Shown piece by piece: positions 8,998 to 17,114 of a DNA stretch of 64,000 nucleotides; the stretch's first letter is position 1, and every line of letters begins with the position of its first letter. A model generated the notes under the pieces. That model saw nothing but the letters and a program-made list of their open reading frames with translations, was not told the origin of the DNA and ran no database searches. Origin of the DNA: Streptomyces sp. WZ.A104 (GTDB lineage Bacteria; Actinomycetota; Actinomycetes; Streptomycetales; Streptomycetaceae); the NCBI RefSeq assembly GCF_002382885.1, contig NZ_NWVL01000001.1:124001-188000 (forward strand). Reading direction: 5' to 3'. The translations under genes and the position numbers were made by a program.

Positions 8998-9555
8998 ATG
9001 AATGACTGGCCAACGCTGCAATGGCATGTCAACGTGGATGACCTTCTGGTAAACCACCAGGTCAAAGAGGTGATCGCCTGTGGCTCCGGAACCCCCGAGT
9101 CCGGGATTTTCCACCACCATCGAGGCCCTGCGGTTGCGCGAGTGGCAGCTTGGGCCGGCCAGCCCACGCTCGTAATGGATCAGTTCTGCGCCGGAGACTT
9201 CAACCTGGTCGTCGACGACCGCGCGGACGTACACGTCAACTCCAAGGACGGCTCCTTCTATCTCGGATGGTTCCCGTCCGGCCCCCCGGGCACCGACAGC
9301 GAGGGATGGAAGATCGCCGTTACCGGTACGGCCAAGGTGCGCGGCTACCAGATGTCCTTCGACACCGAGACGCCGGCCGATATCGTCGCCGCCGCAGTCG
9401 CTCGCGTGCTGGAGACCTCCAGCAGGTGTGACAGCAGAGGCTCGAGTCGGAGCCCCTCGGGCGGACCGGCCGCCGCCTCGCCAGGCCGCCATGTGGAAAC
9501 GAAGACCGGTCATCTGCCACCCGAGGCCGTCACACAACCGGCCCGGCACTCCTGA
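8998..9555 (+). CDS. DUF317-family protein, single domain
   Basis: 185 residues from ATG 8998. The middle part, TLVMDQFCAGDFNLVVDD then DSEGWKIAVTG and SFDTETPADIVAAAVARVL, fits one DUF317 repeat, a domain found mainly in Streptomyces and its phages and plasmids, with unknown function. The last 45 residues are a low-complexity tail. The stop codon overlaps the presumed CTG start of the next DUF317 gene (CTGA). Most family members carry two repeats, so this copy may be truncated. It is transcribed away from the 8888 nucleotidyltransferase across a 109-bp spacer. Confidence 0.65.
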   Translation: MNDWPTLQWHVNVDDLLVNHQVKEVIACGSGTPESGIFHHHRGPAVARVAAWAGQPTLVMDQFCAGDFNLVVDDRADVHVNSKDGSFYLGWFPSGPPGTDSEGWKIAVTGTAKVRGYQMSFDTETPADIVAAAVARVLETSSRCDSRGSSRSPSGGPAAASPGRHVETKTGHLPPEAVTQPARHS

Positions 9556-10418
9556 CCAGCGCCACACACCCCGGTGGCAACGAGTACCCCGACGCCTTTG
9601 GAGGCACCCTGCATCCCGACTTCCCGTTCGGCCCACTCACCCCAGCCAGCGACCCGTCCGCGTACTGGGTCGGCCCCCGTCACCTGGCTGGTGACGACGG
9701 ACGTCTCTACGACGACGTCGCCGACACTCTCGCTGGCCTGGGCTGGACGAGCCTGACGATCGTCCGTGGTCGCCAGGAGCCGGACGAGGCTCCCGAGGAC
9801 CGCCAGGTCCTGCGCAGCACCGTCCTTCACATCAGCCCCGACTCCCTGCGGTGGGCGCAGTGGGTCTTGCCGGACGAGCCGTTCCATCTGGGGAATCTGC
9901 CCATCGCCTGGCAGGTTTCCGCCCGTACGGACCCGAGCAGTCCGCTCGCCCAGTGGTCGGCCTACTTCACCCCCGAGGTCCCCGCAGAGGTTCTCGCCGA
10001 CTTCCTCGTCGCGCTCGACGCCCGCACCCAGCCCGCCCGGTCGCTCGGTGGCCCCGAGCTGGTTCTCGACGCCGTTACGGTCCACGGCTGGCTGCGTGAC
10101 GTCGACCAGCCCGGCACGGGAGCGATCGATCCGACCTTCGCCTCCCACATCCGCCTCGGCGAGGTGCCGCCCCTCATTCAGGACGCCGAGCCACTCGCGC
10201 TGGTGGCTCAGGCGGACGAGGCGCTCCTTGCTGGATGGCAGGCGTGGGCCGAGCCGGTGCTCGGCGCAGGCTACCTGTGGGCGGCCTCGTTCGGCGCTAG
10301 CGTGCCGCACGACCTCGTCGCCACCTTTGCCGACTCCCTCAGTTCCAGCGCACCGGTCGTGCGCCGGATGCTGCCGGAAAGCACACGCGACCGGCTCCTG
10401 CGCGCTCCAGCCAGCTGA
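9552..10418 (+). CDS. two-domain DUF317 protein with no standard start codon (CTG proposed)
   Basis: The frame from 9432 to the TGA at 10416-10418 has no ATG, GTG or TTG until position 9867, in the middle of the first domain. Yet the coding signal clearly starts much earlier: HPGGNEYPDAFGG, SAYWVGPRHLAGDDGRLYDD and ADTLAGLGWTSLTIV. Two DUF317 repeats are visible, the second ending in LGAGYLWAASFGASVPHDLV. The first codon that makes sense is CTG 9552 (L/M-TSATHPGG), which forms a CTGA overlap with the upstream DUF317 stop, just like the usual ATGA coupling. There is no good Shine-Dalgarno sequence, so coupling or a mutated start (a pseudogene) are both possible. Function unknown. Confidence 0.6.
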   Translation: MTSATHPGGNEYPDAFGGTLHPDFPFGPLTPASDPSAYWVGPRHLAGDDGRLYDDVADTLAGLGWTSLTIVRGRQEPDEAPEDRQVLRSTVLHISPDSLRWAQWVLPDEPFHLGNLPIAWQVSARTDPSSPLAQWSAYFTPEVPAEVLADFLVALDARTQPARSLGGPELVLDAVTVHGWLRDVDQPGTGAIDPTFASHIRLGEVPPLIQDAEPLALVAQADEALLAGWQAWAEPVLGAGYLWAASFGASVPHDLVATFADSLSSSAPVVRRMLPESTRDRLLRAPAS

Positions 10419-10434
10419 GGGCCGTCCAACGCAT

Positions 10435-10471
10435 CGAAGCCGGGCCTCCCTTTGCGGGAGGCCCGGCTTCG
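10435..10471 (+). terminator. strong hairpin terminator
   Basis: CGAAGCCGGGCCTCCC (10435-10450) pairs perfectly over 16 bp with 10456-10471 around a TTTGC loop, 17 nt after the DUF317 stop. It separates the DUF317 genes from the converging mobile-element operon. Confidence 0.8.
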
Positions 10472-10552
10472 CGCGCACGCCTCGCTGTCAGATGCCACAT
10501 CTGTCCTGGGGGCAGTTACCTTACGTTGGTTGTGGTGCGCCGCGGGCCGTCG

Positions 10553-10933
10553 CTAGAAGGCGTACGGGGCGAAGGAACGGACCGGTTCGATTGTGAGGCC
10601 GAGGAGGCGATCGAACTCAGCTCGTTCGTCCTCGTTCATGAGCTTGACGGCGTTGCCGAGGTTCTTCTCGGTGAGCTGCTCCATGAACGGGGCGAGGAAG
10701 CGCTGCAGAGTTTCCGGGGTTTCGTCCATCGTGCGCCGGTACTCCCTGTATCGCTTGAACTGTTCCTGTATCTCTTCGAACTCGACGCGAGTGGCACTGA
10801 GGACAAGGGCCTGCTCCTCCTTGCTGAACGGGCGCCCGTCGCGGTGGATCCACCTCTTGGTTTCACGCCAGCGCTTGATGTCCGCGTCGCAGAGTAGGAC
10901 GACGATGTTGGGGCGGGCTGTGGTCTTGGGCAT
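10553..10933 (-). CDS. small hypothetical protein at the end of the mobilization operon
   Basis: 126 residues beginning MPKTTARPNIVVLLCDADIK. ATG 10933 is chosen because GAGGAG lies 6 nt upstream, although the frame is open to 11002. The protein is charged and helical (ATRVEFEEIQEQFKRYREYR), with no membrane segment or motif that I recognise. It is the last gene in the direction of the rep-mob operon and is separated from the relaxase gene by a perfect inverted repeat at 10985-11011, so it may have its own promoter or be controlled by that site. Function unknown. Confidence 0.6.
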   Translation of the reverse strand: MPKTTARPNIVVLLCDADIKRWRETKRWIHRDGRPFSKEEQALVLSATRVEFEEIQEQFKRYREYRRTMDETPETLQRFLAPFMEQLTEKNLGNAVKLMNEDERAEFDRLLGLTIEPVRSFAPYAF

Positions 10934-10984
10934 ACGGGTGCTCCTCGGAGGTGTCGGGTGGGTGGAGGCATCAATGGTCCGGAG

Positions 10985-11011
10985 GATCGCCGGTTTGCCC
11001 AACCGGCGATC
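10985..11011. repeat. perfect 11-bp inverted repeat, copy 1 of a family
   Basis: GATCGCCGGTT (10985-10995), TGCCC spacer, AACCGGCGATC (11001-11011). Related copies lie at 17028-17050 (9 of 11 bp conserved in both arms) and at 16821-16831 (one arm), i.e. at both ends of the leftward operon. Operator or replication/transfer site are both possible. Confidence 0.7.
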
Positions 11012-11039
11012 ATCGGCTATGTTCCGCCCGCTTTGCCGG

Positions 11040-12779
11040 TCAGCGACGACGACTGGAGTCGTTCACGGCGCCGGCCGTTGGTGGTGTGGTGGGCGCCGGG
11101 GATGGAGTGCGCCGGTTGCCTCGGGTGGGTGTGCCCTGGGGGCTTTCGGGTGCGGCGGGCAGGTGGGCGCTGCGGCGCAGGCGCCAGACGAGCACGTCGC
11201 TGATGGATGCGGCGGTGGCGAGCTCGCGCCGTCTAGTGGCCTCGATAAGCAGGGCGGCCGGGTCGTGGCCGGCTCTGCGGGCGTCGTCGAGGGTGGTGGC
11301 CAGGGCGGGCCAGCCGGGCTCGGCCCGGATTCGTTCGGCCAGTTCTGGCAGCACCTGGTGGAGAAGGTCTGCTTGCCGCTGCCGGACACGCGGGGCCAGA
11401 CGCTGGCCTCTCTGGCGCAGGATGGCCATGGGCTGGCCGGCGGCGGCTTGGTAGGCGGCGCGGAGGTGTTGGGCGGCTTGTTCGGCGGCGGCTGCCTGCT
11501 GGCTGTGGTGCTTCCTGGCGTGCCAGTTCGCCGCGGCGATGGCGAGGAAGAAGGCCATGTCGATGAGCATGGCGGTGGTGGCGCCGTCTTCGCCGCGGCC
11601 GAGGGCGGGCCCGCTGTAGATAAGGTCTCGGGCGGCCTGTCGCAGGGTGCGGTCGTGCCCGCGTACGGCCTTCACGTGGGAGCGACTGGCCCGCTCGAAC
11701 GCGACGGCTGCCTCGCGGAGTTCGGAGCGGGTGTGGGTGGCGGAGGTCTTGGCGAGCGCGTCCAGGACCTCCCCTGAGGCAGCGATGTGGGCTGCTGCTG
11801 TGCCGTCGTCGCCGTGGTCGATGATCAGCAGGGCCTGCCACGTGGCGGCGGTGGCCCGGCGCCGCGCGAACGCGGGACCTGTCACGGGTGGCAGGGTGGG
11901 CTGCTCCAGCCCGGAGCCGTCCGCCGAGGTGGCAGCCTCTGCGGGAAGGGTCCAGCGTTCGCGGATGCGGGGCAAGGAGAGGTCGGGTGCGAGTTTGGAA
12001 CCGGGGTAGAAGACCGGCTCATCGTCCTTGTTGCGGTCGTCGGGCAGCGCGACCTTGTAGCCGAGCAGGTCACCAGATGGGGCGACCCGCTTGCGGATCA
12101 GCAGGCCGGCGGCGGCCAGCCGCTCGAAGAACTCCTCCTCGCTGGTCGCACCGGCCACCGCACGGCGTACGGTCTCCCGCAGCTCCTCGCGCGCCGGTCG
12201 CACTCTGCCTTGGCGTTCGGCTTTGTGGCGTTCAGCGCTGGTGGGGCGCTTGGCGGCGGTGCCATCGCCCGGCGCGACGCGGCGCAAGCCGTAGTCGGCC
12301 TCGATGGCGCGGGCCTCGGCTTGGGCACGGCGGGCCTCGTTGTGCAGGCGGGGCCGTCGGCCGTCGTCACGGACCAGGGTGGCGATGATGTGGATGTGGT
12401 CGTCGGCGTGCCGGACGGCGGCCCACCGGCACGCGGCATCGTCGCCGTCGGGAGCGATGCCGGTAGCGGCGACCATGCGCCAGGCAATGGCAGCCCAGTC
12501 CTCGTCGGGCAGGACCGGATCCTCCGGGCTGGCCCGCACGGACAGGTGCCACACGTGCTTCTTGGGGCGCCGGCCGTCGGGCAGGGCGTTGACGGGCTGG
12601 TCGAGCAGCCGCTGAAGCTGCCCGTACGTAACCTGCGGGTCGCGGCCGGGGTCGGGGGTGAGTGGGTCGAAGGCGGCCACCAGATGGGGGTCGGTGTGCT
12701 CCTCATGGGTGCCGGGGCCGTACAGGTAGCGGATCAGCCCGATCGTTTCGCTGCCGCGCTTGTGGATGCTGGGGATCAC
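11040..12779 (-). CDS. relaxase / mobilization nuclease
   Basis: 579 residues starting MIPSIHKRGSETIGLIRYLY. The relaxase metal-binding histidines are in AVRHADDHIHIIATLV (H124, H128, H130), and the early Tyr residues (Y18, Y20) are candidates for the nicking tyrosine. The C-terminal half is a long Ala/Arg-rich helical region (RAAYQAAAGQPMAILRQRG) of the kind that usually contacts accessory proteins. The enzyme would nick oriT and pilot the strand during mobilization. The start codon overlaps the mobC stop by 4 nt (ATGA). No FtsK/TraB-type translocase lies in the window, so transfer would need a helper. Confidence 0.85.
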   Translation of the reverse strand: MIPSIHKRGSETIGLIRYLYGPGTHEEHTDPHLVAAFDPLTPDPGRDPQVTYGQLQRLLDQPVNALPDGRRPKKHVWHLSVRASPEDPVLPDEDWAAIAWRMVAATGIAPDGDDAACRWAAVRHADDHIHIIATLVRDDGRRPRLHNEARRAQAEARAIEADYGLRRVAPGDGTAAKRPTSAERHKAERQGRVRPAREELRETVRRAVAGATSEEEFFERLAAAGLLIRKRVAPSGDLLGYKVALPDDRNKDDEPVFYPGSKLAPDLSLPRIRERWTLPAEAATSADGSGLEQPTLPPVTGPAFARRRATAATWQALLIIDHGDDGTAAAHIAASGEVLDALAKTSATHTRSELREAAVAFERASRSHVKAVRGHDRTLRQAARDLIYSGPALGRGEDGATTAMLIDMAFFLAIAAANWHARKHHSQQAAAAEQAAQHLRAAYQAAAGQPMAILRQRGQRLAPRVRQRQADLLHQVLPELAERIRAEPGWPALATTLDDARRAGHDPAALLIEATRRRELATAASISDVLVWRLRRSAHLPAAPESPQGTPTRGNRRTPSPAPTTPPTAGAVNDSSRRR

Positions 12780-13396
12780 GCAGCGGCACCGCCGTCACGA
12801 TGGGCGAGCAGAGCATCGGCGGCATCCTCCATCCGGCGGGCCGCGCTCCGGACGGCCTTGGCCGCGGCGTCCAGGTGGGGTGCCTCGGCGCCGGAGTTGA
12901 GGGCCTTGGCGACCTGGTTGAACAGACCGTGCATGCGGCCCAGGTGTCGGCGGGCGGCGAACAGCTCGTCGATGACCTCCCGCTCGGTGGCGATCTCGGC
13001 GGCCGTGCGGGTCAGGTCGCGGGCGGCCTTGTCGACGGCGTAGGCGAGGAAGGCGGCGTTGGTCATCTGGCACTGGGCGGCTGCGTCGGTGAAGCGCTTG
13101 TACTCGGCGTCGTTCATGCGGCAGCTGGGCTGCTTCAGGCGCTTGCGCTTCTTCGGCTGTCGGGCGCGCTGACGGCGCCGCGGAAGGGATTCGGCCTGCC
13201 GTCCCCCACCAGGCTGCGGTCCGCCCTCGGTCGCTGCCTGCCGGTCCTGCGCCCCCTGGCGCTGGACCGTCCCTGCCACCCCCGGGGCAGGGACTCCGGG
13301 AGCATTGCTCCCGGGACAACTTGCTCGCGCTGGGGACGGGGTGGTTGGTAGGGCGTTGTCGCTGGTGGTGGAGTCTTCGCGGTGTGGGTCGTGCAT
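12776..13396 (-). CDS. MobC-like relaxosome accessory protein
   Basis: 206 residues. After a disordered Pro/Arg-rich N-terminus (residues 1-75) comes a MobC-type domain: RMNDAEYKRFTDAAAQCQMT, AFLAYAVDKAARDL and a helical end GLFNQVAKALNSGAEAPH. MobC proteins bind near oriT and help the relaxase open the nick site. ATG 13396 has GACGGAGG 4-6 nt upstream. It lies immediately before the relaxase gene with a 4-nt overlap, the usual mobC-mobA order. Confidence 0.8.
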   Translation of the reverse strand: MHDPHREDSTTSDNALPTTPSPARASCPGSNAPGVPAPGVAGTVQRQGAQDRQAATEGGPQPGGGRQAESLPRRRQRARQPKKRKRLKQPSCRMNDAEYKRFTDAAAQCQMTNAAFLAYAVDKAARDLTRTAAEIATEREVIDELFAARRHLGRMHGLFNQVAKALNSGAEAPHLDAAAKAVRSAARRMEDAADALLAHRDGGAAA

Positions 13397-13444
13397 CGAG
13401 CCTCCGTCTCAGGGGGCGGCTGTGGGAGCGGTTGGCTGTGAGGA

Positions 13445-14932
13445 TCAGGGAGTGAGGTCGCTGGGCGCGGCCTTGAGTTGGTTTTTGAATTCGCGGACGA
13501 CGCGTCCGGCGTCGTCGCTGGAGACGGTGTATCCGGCGTCGCGGAGGGCGTCCTCTACCCGGTCTCGGCCGATGCGGCCTGTCTCCTCGTACACGCGGCG
13601 GGCGAACTTGCGGATGACCTCGTCGGAGGCGCGCGGTTTGCGGTCCTCCTGTTTCTGCCGGGCAGCCGGTTTTCGCTTGCGCCTGCCCGGGGCACTGTCG
13701 GAGGCGTCGCTGCCCGTATGCGGTGGACCGCCTTCGGGCTCTGCCCGTCGGGTGGGCAGTCCTGGCGTCGGGCGGGCAGGTCGCGGGCGGGCAGTTGGGG
13801 GCGCCTGGTCGTCGCCCGGGTGCGATGGATGCGGGCGGGCAGTCTCCTCTGCCCGTGGAGCTGGGTCCGGGCGGGTGGAGGGCGGTTGGCTGCTCTGCCC
13901 GGAGTAGCGAGCGGTGTACGAGGTCGGGGTGTGCCAGCGCGGCGGCAGTGTGACGGTAGCGAGGCCGAGAGCCTGCTTGCGGGTGGCGAGCTTGCGCAGC
14001 AGCAACTCGTCCTGGAGTGGGTCTCCGTCGACGTCGGCCCGCTCCAGCGCCTCGTGCAGACGATCGGACAGGCGCCGGCCCCGCAGTGTGCCGCGCTGCT
14101 TGTCGGTCATCGATTCGGCGCGGAGGATCAGGGTGACGGCGTCGCTCAGCGCACGCTCGCGGATGAGCCGGGCGGCGTCCGCGTCCTGGTCGGCGATGCC
14201 TAGCCGGGCCAGCAGCCGTTCACGCATCTGCCGGACGAGGACGGCGGCCAGACCGCGCGAGGCGGCCTGCGGTGTGCGGTGGCGCAGCTCGATGCCCATG
14301 GCCAGGTGCCACAGCATCGTGGCCATGACCGGGCCTACGAAGGCGCGCACGGTGCCGCCGACGAGCCCGAACTCGGCGTAGGCGGGGATGATCTGCACTC
14401 CGGTGAGCACCCACACGAGGACGCCTGGCACGCCCGGCGCGCGTGCGGGCCCGTTGAGGTTCTGGCGTGCCATCAGCGCGGTGGCGAACAGGGCTAGCTC
14501 GGCGGTGGCGAACATGAAGGCGCGTTCGACGGTGCTGCCCATGTCCAGGTAGTCGGCGGCGAACCGCCAGCTGGTGTCCGCGCTGTAGGCGGTGCAGCCG
14601 AGCGCGGCCATGGCGGCGACCGGCATTGCGACGGTCCCGCGCCAGCGGTTTGCGCCGGGCGGCTGACGGCGCTGCTGGCGGAGCATCCATCCGGCGAGCA
14701 CGAGCAAGGCGAGCAGTACCGCTGTCGTTACGGGGGAGGTGACCCAGTCCGGCAGGAGCGAGATGCTGGCGCTCTGGGCAGCCAGGCGCGTGAGGGCGGG
14801 GAAGGGCAGGGTGGGGCTCCAAGGGTTGGGGGAAATGAAGGGCGGGAGTGGCCGCTTGGCTCGGTCTCCGGGGGGTCTGCCGCCGCCAAGGCAGGGTGTG
14901 GTGAGCGAGGCAGGTGGGAGGGGCACGCGCAC
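13445..14932 (-). CDS. multi-pass membrane protein of the mobile element
   Basis: 495 residues from GTG 14932. Around residues 60-235 are about five hydrophobic segments (for instance AVLLALLVLAGWML, VAMPVAAMAALGCTAYSA, GVLVWVLTGVQIIPAYAEF, FVGPVMATMLWHLAMG). A soluble helical part follows, then a Pro-rich linker and a small basic C-terminal module (VIRKFARRVYEETGRIGRDR) that resembles a nucleic-acid-binding fold. Its place between the replication and mobilization genes recalls the spread (Spd) membrane proteins of Streptomyces plasmids, but I cannot assign a family. The start is 7 nt after the DnaC-like stop and lacks a clear Shine-Dalgarno sequence. Confidence 0.6.
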   Translation of the reverse strand: MRVPLPPASLTTPCLGGGRPPGDRAKRPLPPFISPNPWSPTLPFPALTRLAAQSASISLLPDWVTSPVTTAVLLALLVLAGWMLRQQRRQPPGANRWRGTVAMPVAAMAALGCTAYSADTSWRFAADYLDMGSTVERAFMFATAELALFATALMARQNLNGPARAPGVPGVLVWVLTGVQIIPAYAEFGLVGGTVRAFVGPVMATMLWHLAMGIELRHRTPQAASRGLAAVLVRQMRERLLARLGIADQDADAARLIRERALSDAVTLILRAESMTDKQRGTLRGRRLSDRLHEALERADVDGDPLQDELLLRKLATRKQALGLATVTLPPRWHTPTSYTARYSGQSSQPPSTRPDPAPRAEETARPHPSHPGDDQAPPTARPRPARPTPGLPTRRAEPEGGPPHTGSDASDSAPGRRKRKPAARQKQEDRKPRASDEVIRKFARRVYEETGRIGRDRVEDALRDAGYTVSSDDAGRVVREFKNQLKAAPSDLTP

Positions 14933-14939
14933 GGGCCGA

Positions 14940-15638
14940 TCAGCCGGTGGGCGTGCTCCGGCGGCGTCGGTCGGGGCCGGTGAGGATGACGCGTTCGGTC
15001 ATCTCGGCGAGGCGGGAGGCGACGCGGTCACCGAGCGCGGTGCGCAGCTCGGGGGTCGGCAGGTTGGTGGTGATGAGGGTAGGGAGCATGCGCTCGTACC
15101 GGTGGTTGATGAGCCGGTAGGTCAGCTCCTCGGTCCACTCGCTGGTCTTTGCCGCGCCGAGATCGTCCAGGAGGAGCAGCGGGCTGCGGGCCAGCGTCTG
15201 GAGGTCCCGCTCGGTGTCGTGGCCGTTGCGGGGGCGGAGTCGCGCGTGGAGGTCGGCGGAGGTGGTGGCTTCCCAGCGCAGGCGGACGCCTCGCGTGAGA
15301 AGCGCGCGGAGGGCACCGTACGCCTGGTGGGTTTTGCCGGTTCCGGTGGGGCCGACGATCAGCAGCGACGGGCCCTCGGCGATGCCGGGTCCGCTGGGAC
15401 CGGGGCGCCCGGCGCCGGCGACCTGGTCGGCCCAGGCGGTGACCAGCGGGTGGTCGGCCAGGGCTCGTCGGTAGCGGGCGGGGATACGGGCGTCGGCGAG
15501 CTCCAGTGCCGTGACCGGCTCGGCTGGCGGTTCCTCGGTCGCGGCACCGGGTTCGATGCCCCGGCTGGCCAGGATCGTGTTGAGCCGGTCGGCGAGCGGG
15601 CCAACGCGGCGGGGCTCTCGGGTGAGGGTCGCGGTCAG
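14940..15638 (-). CDS. DnaC/IstB-like AAA+ ATPase with CTG start
   Basis: 232 residues. Walker A is VGPTGTGKTHQAYGA, Walker B PLLLLDDLGAAK, sensor-1 TLITTNLPTPEL, and an arginine-finger region LGDRVASRLAEM, all in the order of DnaC/IstB helicase loaders. The frame has no ATG, GTG or TTG before the Met near residue 184, past both Walker motifs. The codon at 15638-15636 is CTG, preceded by GGAGGTGA with a 3-nt spacer, and it overlaps the stop of the Rep-like gene as CTGA. I therefore take CTG as the start. It probably loads a helicase for replication of the excised element, together with the upstream Rep-like protein. Confidence 0.85.
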   Translation of the reverse strand: MTATLTREPRRVGPLADRLNTILASRGIEPGAATEEPPAEPVTALELADARIPARYRRALADHPLVTAWADQVAGAGRPGPSGPGIAEGPSLLIVGPTGTGKTHQAYGALRALLTRGVRLRWEATTSADLHARLRPRNGHDTERDLQTLARSPLLLLDDLGAAKTSEWTEELTYRLINHRYERMLPTLITTNLPTPELRTALGDRVASRLAEMTERVILTGPDRRRRSTPTG

Positions 15639-16564
15639 AGTTCACCTCCGTAGGCGGCGTCGACGTCGCCGGGATTCGTCCATGCCCTGTGGGCGACTGG
15701 TGTGGGTGTCGCGTTCATGGCCTCGTGGACGAGGCTCGCCAGGGTGCTGGGGTGCAGCCCCTTGGCTCGGTGGCGCTCGAGTCCGGCCCGGATGTGGGCG
15801 GGGGCGATGCCCTCATCGAGCAGCTTGTGCGCCTCCCGGCCGAGGTGGCCCAGGACGCCCGCCGGCGGGCGGTGGGCACATGCGGCGACGTACTCGCCGA
15901 TCAGCTGATCGGTCGAGACGGTGTCGGGCGCGTGGGCGCTCGCGCCCCCCGAAGGGGTACTTCCTAGATCCATGATCCTAGGTCCTAGATCCGGGCCGTG
16001 AGGCGTCACTGTCCCCGCAGGGAGCCCTCCGACATCCTTCACGGAGCGCTCCGTGAAACCCCTCTGACCTGCGGGTTCGTCGTCAGTTCCTGGGTTCACC
16101 GTGTGCTCCGGCACTTCGCCGGAGGCTTCACGGAGGGTTCCGTGAGACGACGGTGCGGGCACCGTGAAGCTGCCTCCTACGGTGCGCTCGGCGACGATCG
16201 GCATCGCGCCGGTCGGGGTGTCGTGGTGCGGGCAGCCGGGGAGGCGGCTCTTGCTCGGCCGGTTGATCTTCTGGTGCTCTCGCCAGGTGACGATGTGCAG
16301 GTAGCGCTTGTGGTCCGGCCCCTGGTAGCGGCAGATCAGGCCGGCGTCGGCGAGCTGGGCGAGGTCATCCTCGACGTCGGCGGGGGTGTGGTCCGGACGT
16401 AGGACCCAGAGCTGTCCGGCGATGATCGCGGCGTGGTCACGGTGGCGGCCCTGGTCGTCGGCCTGGGTGAGCAGGCCGAAGAAGGTGCGCTCGGCGGTGA
16501 GGGTGACGACGGCCAGGGACTCGGAGACGAAGGCTTCGGGCTTGATGGTGCGGATTCGTGCCAA
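15635..16564 (-). CDS. Rep-like initiation protein (winged-helix, ARIRTIKPE family)
   Basis: 309 residues from TTG 16564. The N-terminus (M)ARIRTIKPEAFVSESLA, followed by ERTFFGLLTQADDQGRHRD and HIVTWREHQKINRPSKS, is the conserved DNA-binding start of many phage and integrative-element replication proteins. A low-complexity linker leads to a helical C-terminal domain ending in AYGGEL. The frame is open to 16837, but the family start fits TTG 16564; a GAGGA lies about 10 nt upstream. Being first in the operon and directly before a DnaC-like loader suggests replication initiation; origin binding is inferred. Confidence 0.7.
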   Translation of the reverse strand: MARIRTIKPEAFVSESLAVVTLTAERTFFGLLTQADDQGRHRDHAAIIAGQLWVLRPDHTPADVEDDLAQLADAGLICRYQGPDHKRYLHIVTWREHQKINRPSKSRLPGCPHHDTPTGAMPIVAERTVGGSFTVPAPSSHGTLREASGEVPEHTVNPGTDDEPAGQRGFTERSVKDVGGLPAGTVTPHGPDLGPRIMDLGSTPSGGASAHAPDTVSTDQLIGEYVAACAHRPPAGVLGHLGREAHKLLDEGIAPAHIRAGLERHRAKGLHPSTLASLVHEAMNATPTPVAHRAWTNPGDVDAAYGGEL

Positions 16565-17114
16565 GAGGGTGCGGTCCTCACTCGGTTGCCGGCGGGCGTG
16601 CAGCCGCGGCTCACCGTCGGTCGGGGCGGAGTGGGCGTAAGGGCAGGGCGGAGATCGGTTGTTCGCGCGGGCGCGCGGAGAACCGTTCGCGTTTCCTGGG
16701 GATGTCGTCAACATAGCCACACCCAGGTCGCACAAGTCCAGCCCAATGCGGCCGAATCTCTGACGGCAGAAAGGCTGCCGAGAATCGGGAGAAGAGGGCG
16801 GTGCGAAAACGGTAGGGCACGATCGGCGGTTGACCAAATAGTTGCCCGGGACGCCGAGCCAGAAGCATCACATCGCCAAGCGGTTGACGGGCTCTCTACG
16901 GGAAGTTACAACACAACACCCCACGTCAGAGCAGCCTCTTGATGCCGATTGGCATGACGGAGCCCGGACGCCAGGACCAGCGAATCCCTCCGCGCCGAAG
17001 TCATGCGCGGCGCAACATAGACCACGATCGCCGGTTAACCAAACCGGCGAATGGACGCTACAACTTGGGGCATGGCAGCACGATCACTTGAAATCATCGG
17101 CGCGGGGATTATGA
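16565..17114. promoter_or_regulatory. divergent control region of the mobile element
   Basis: 550 bases without a supported gene between the leftward rep-mob operon and the rightward regulator/xis/int genes. It holds one repeat half-site, GATCGGCGGTT (16821-16831), and a near-perfect inverted repeat, TCGCCGGTT (17028-17036) with AACCGGCGA (17042-17050). The spacers GACCA and AACCA are similar. I infer operators for an element repressor; promoters were not assigned. Confidence 0.5.
17028..17050. repeat. inverted repeat, copy 2 of the GATCGCCGGTT family
   Basis: TCGCCGGTT (17028-17036), AACCA spacer, AACCGGCGA (17042-17050). It shares the 9-bp core and the 5-nt spacing with the perfect copy at 10985-11011, 6 kb away, which argues against chance. 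Confidence 0.65.

Noticed and set aside
6700..10450. Left attachment site as a copy of the tRNA-Pro 3' end
   Set aside because: I looked for the 3' tRNA sequence (for example GGATTTGAACCCACG) left of the integrase and found no convincing copy in the window.
10593..13351. Long plus-strand open frames opposite the relaxase and mobC genes
   Set aside because: They are high-GC shadow frames, rich in Gly/Arg/Ala, antisense to genes with diagnostic motifs.
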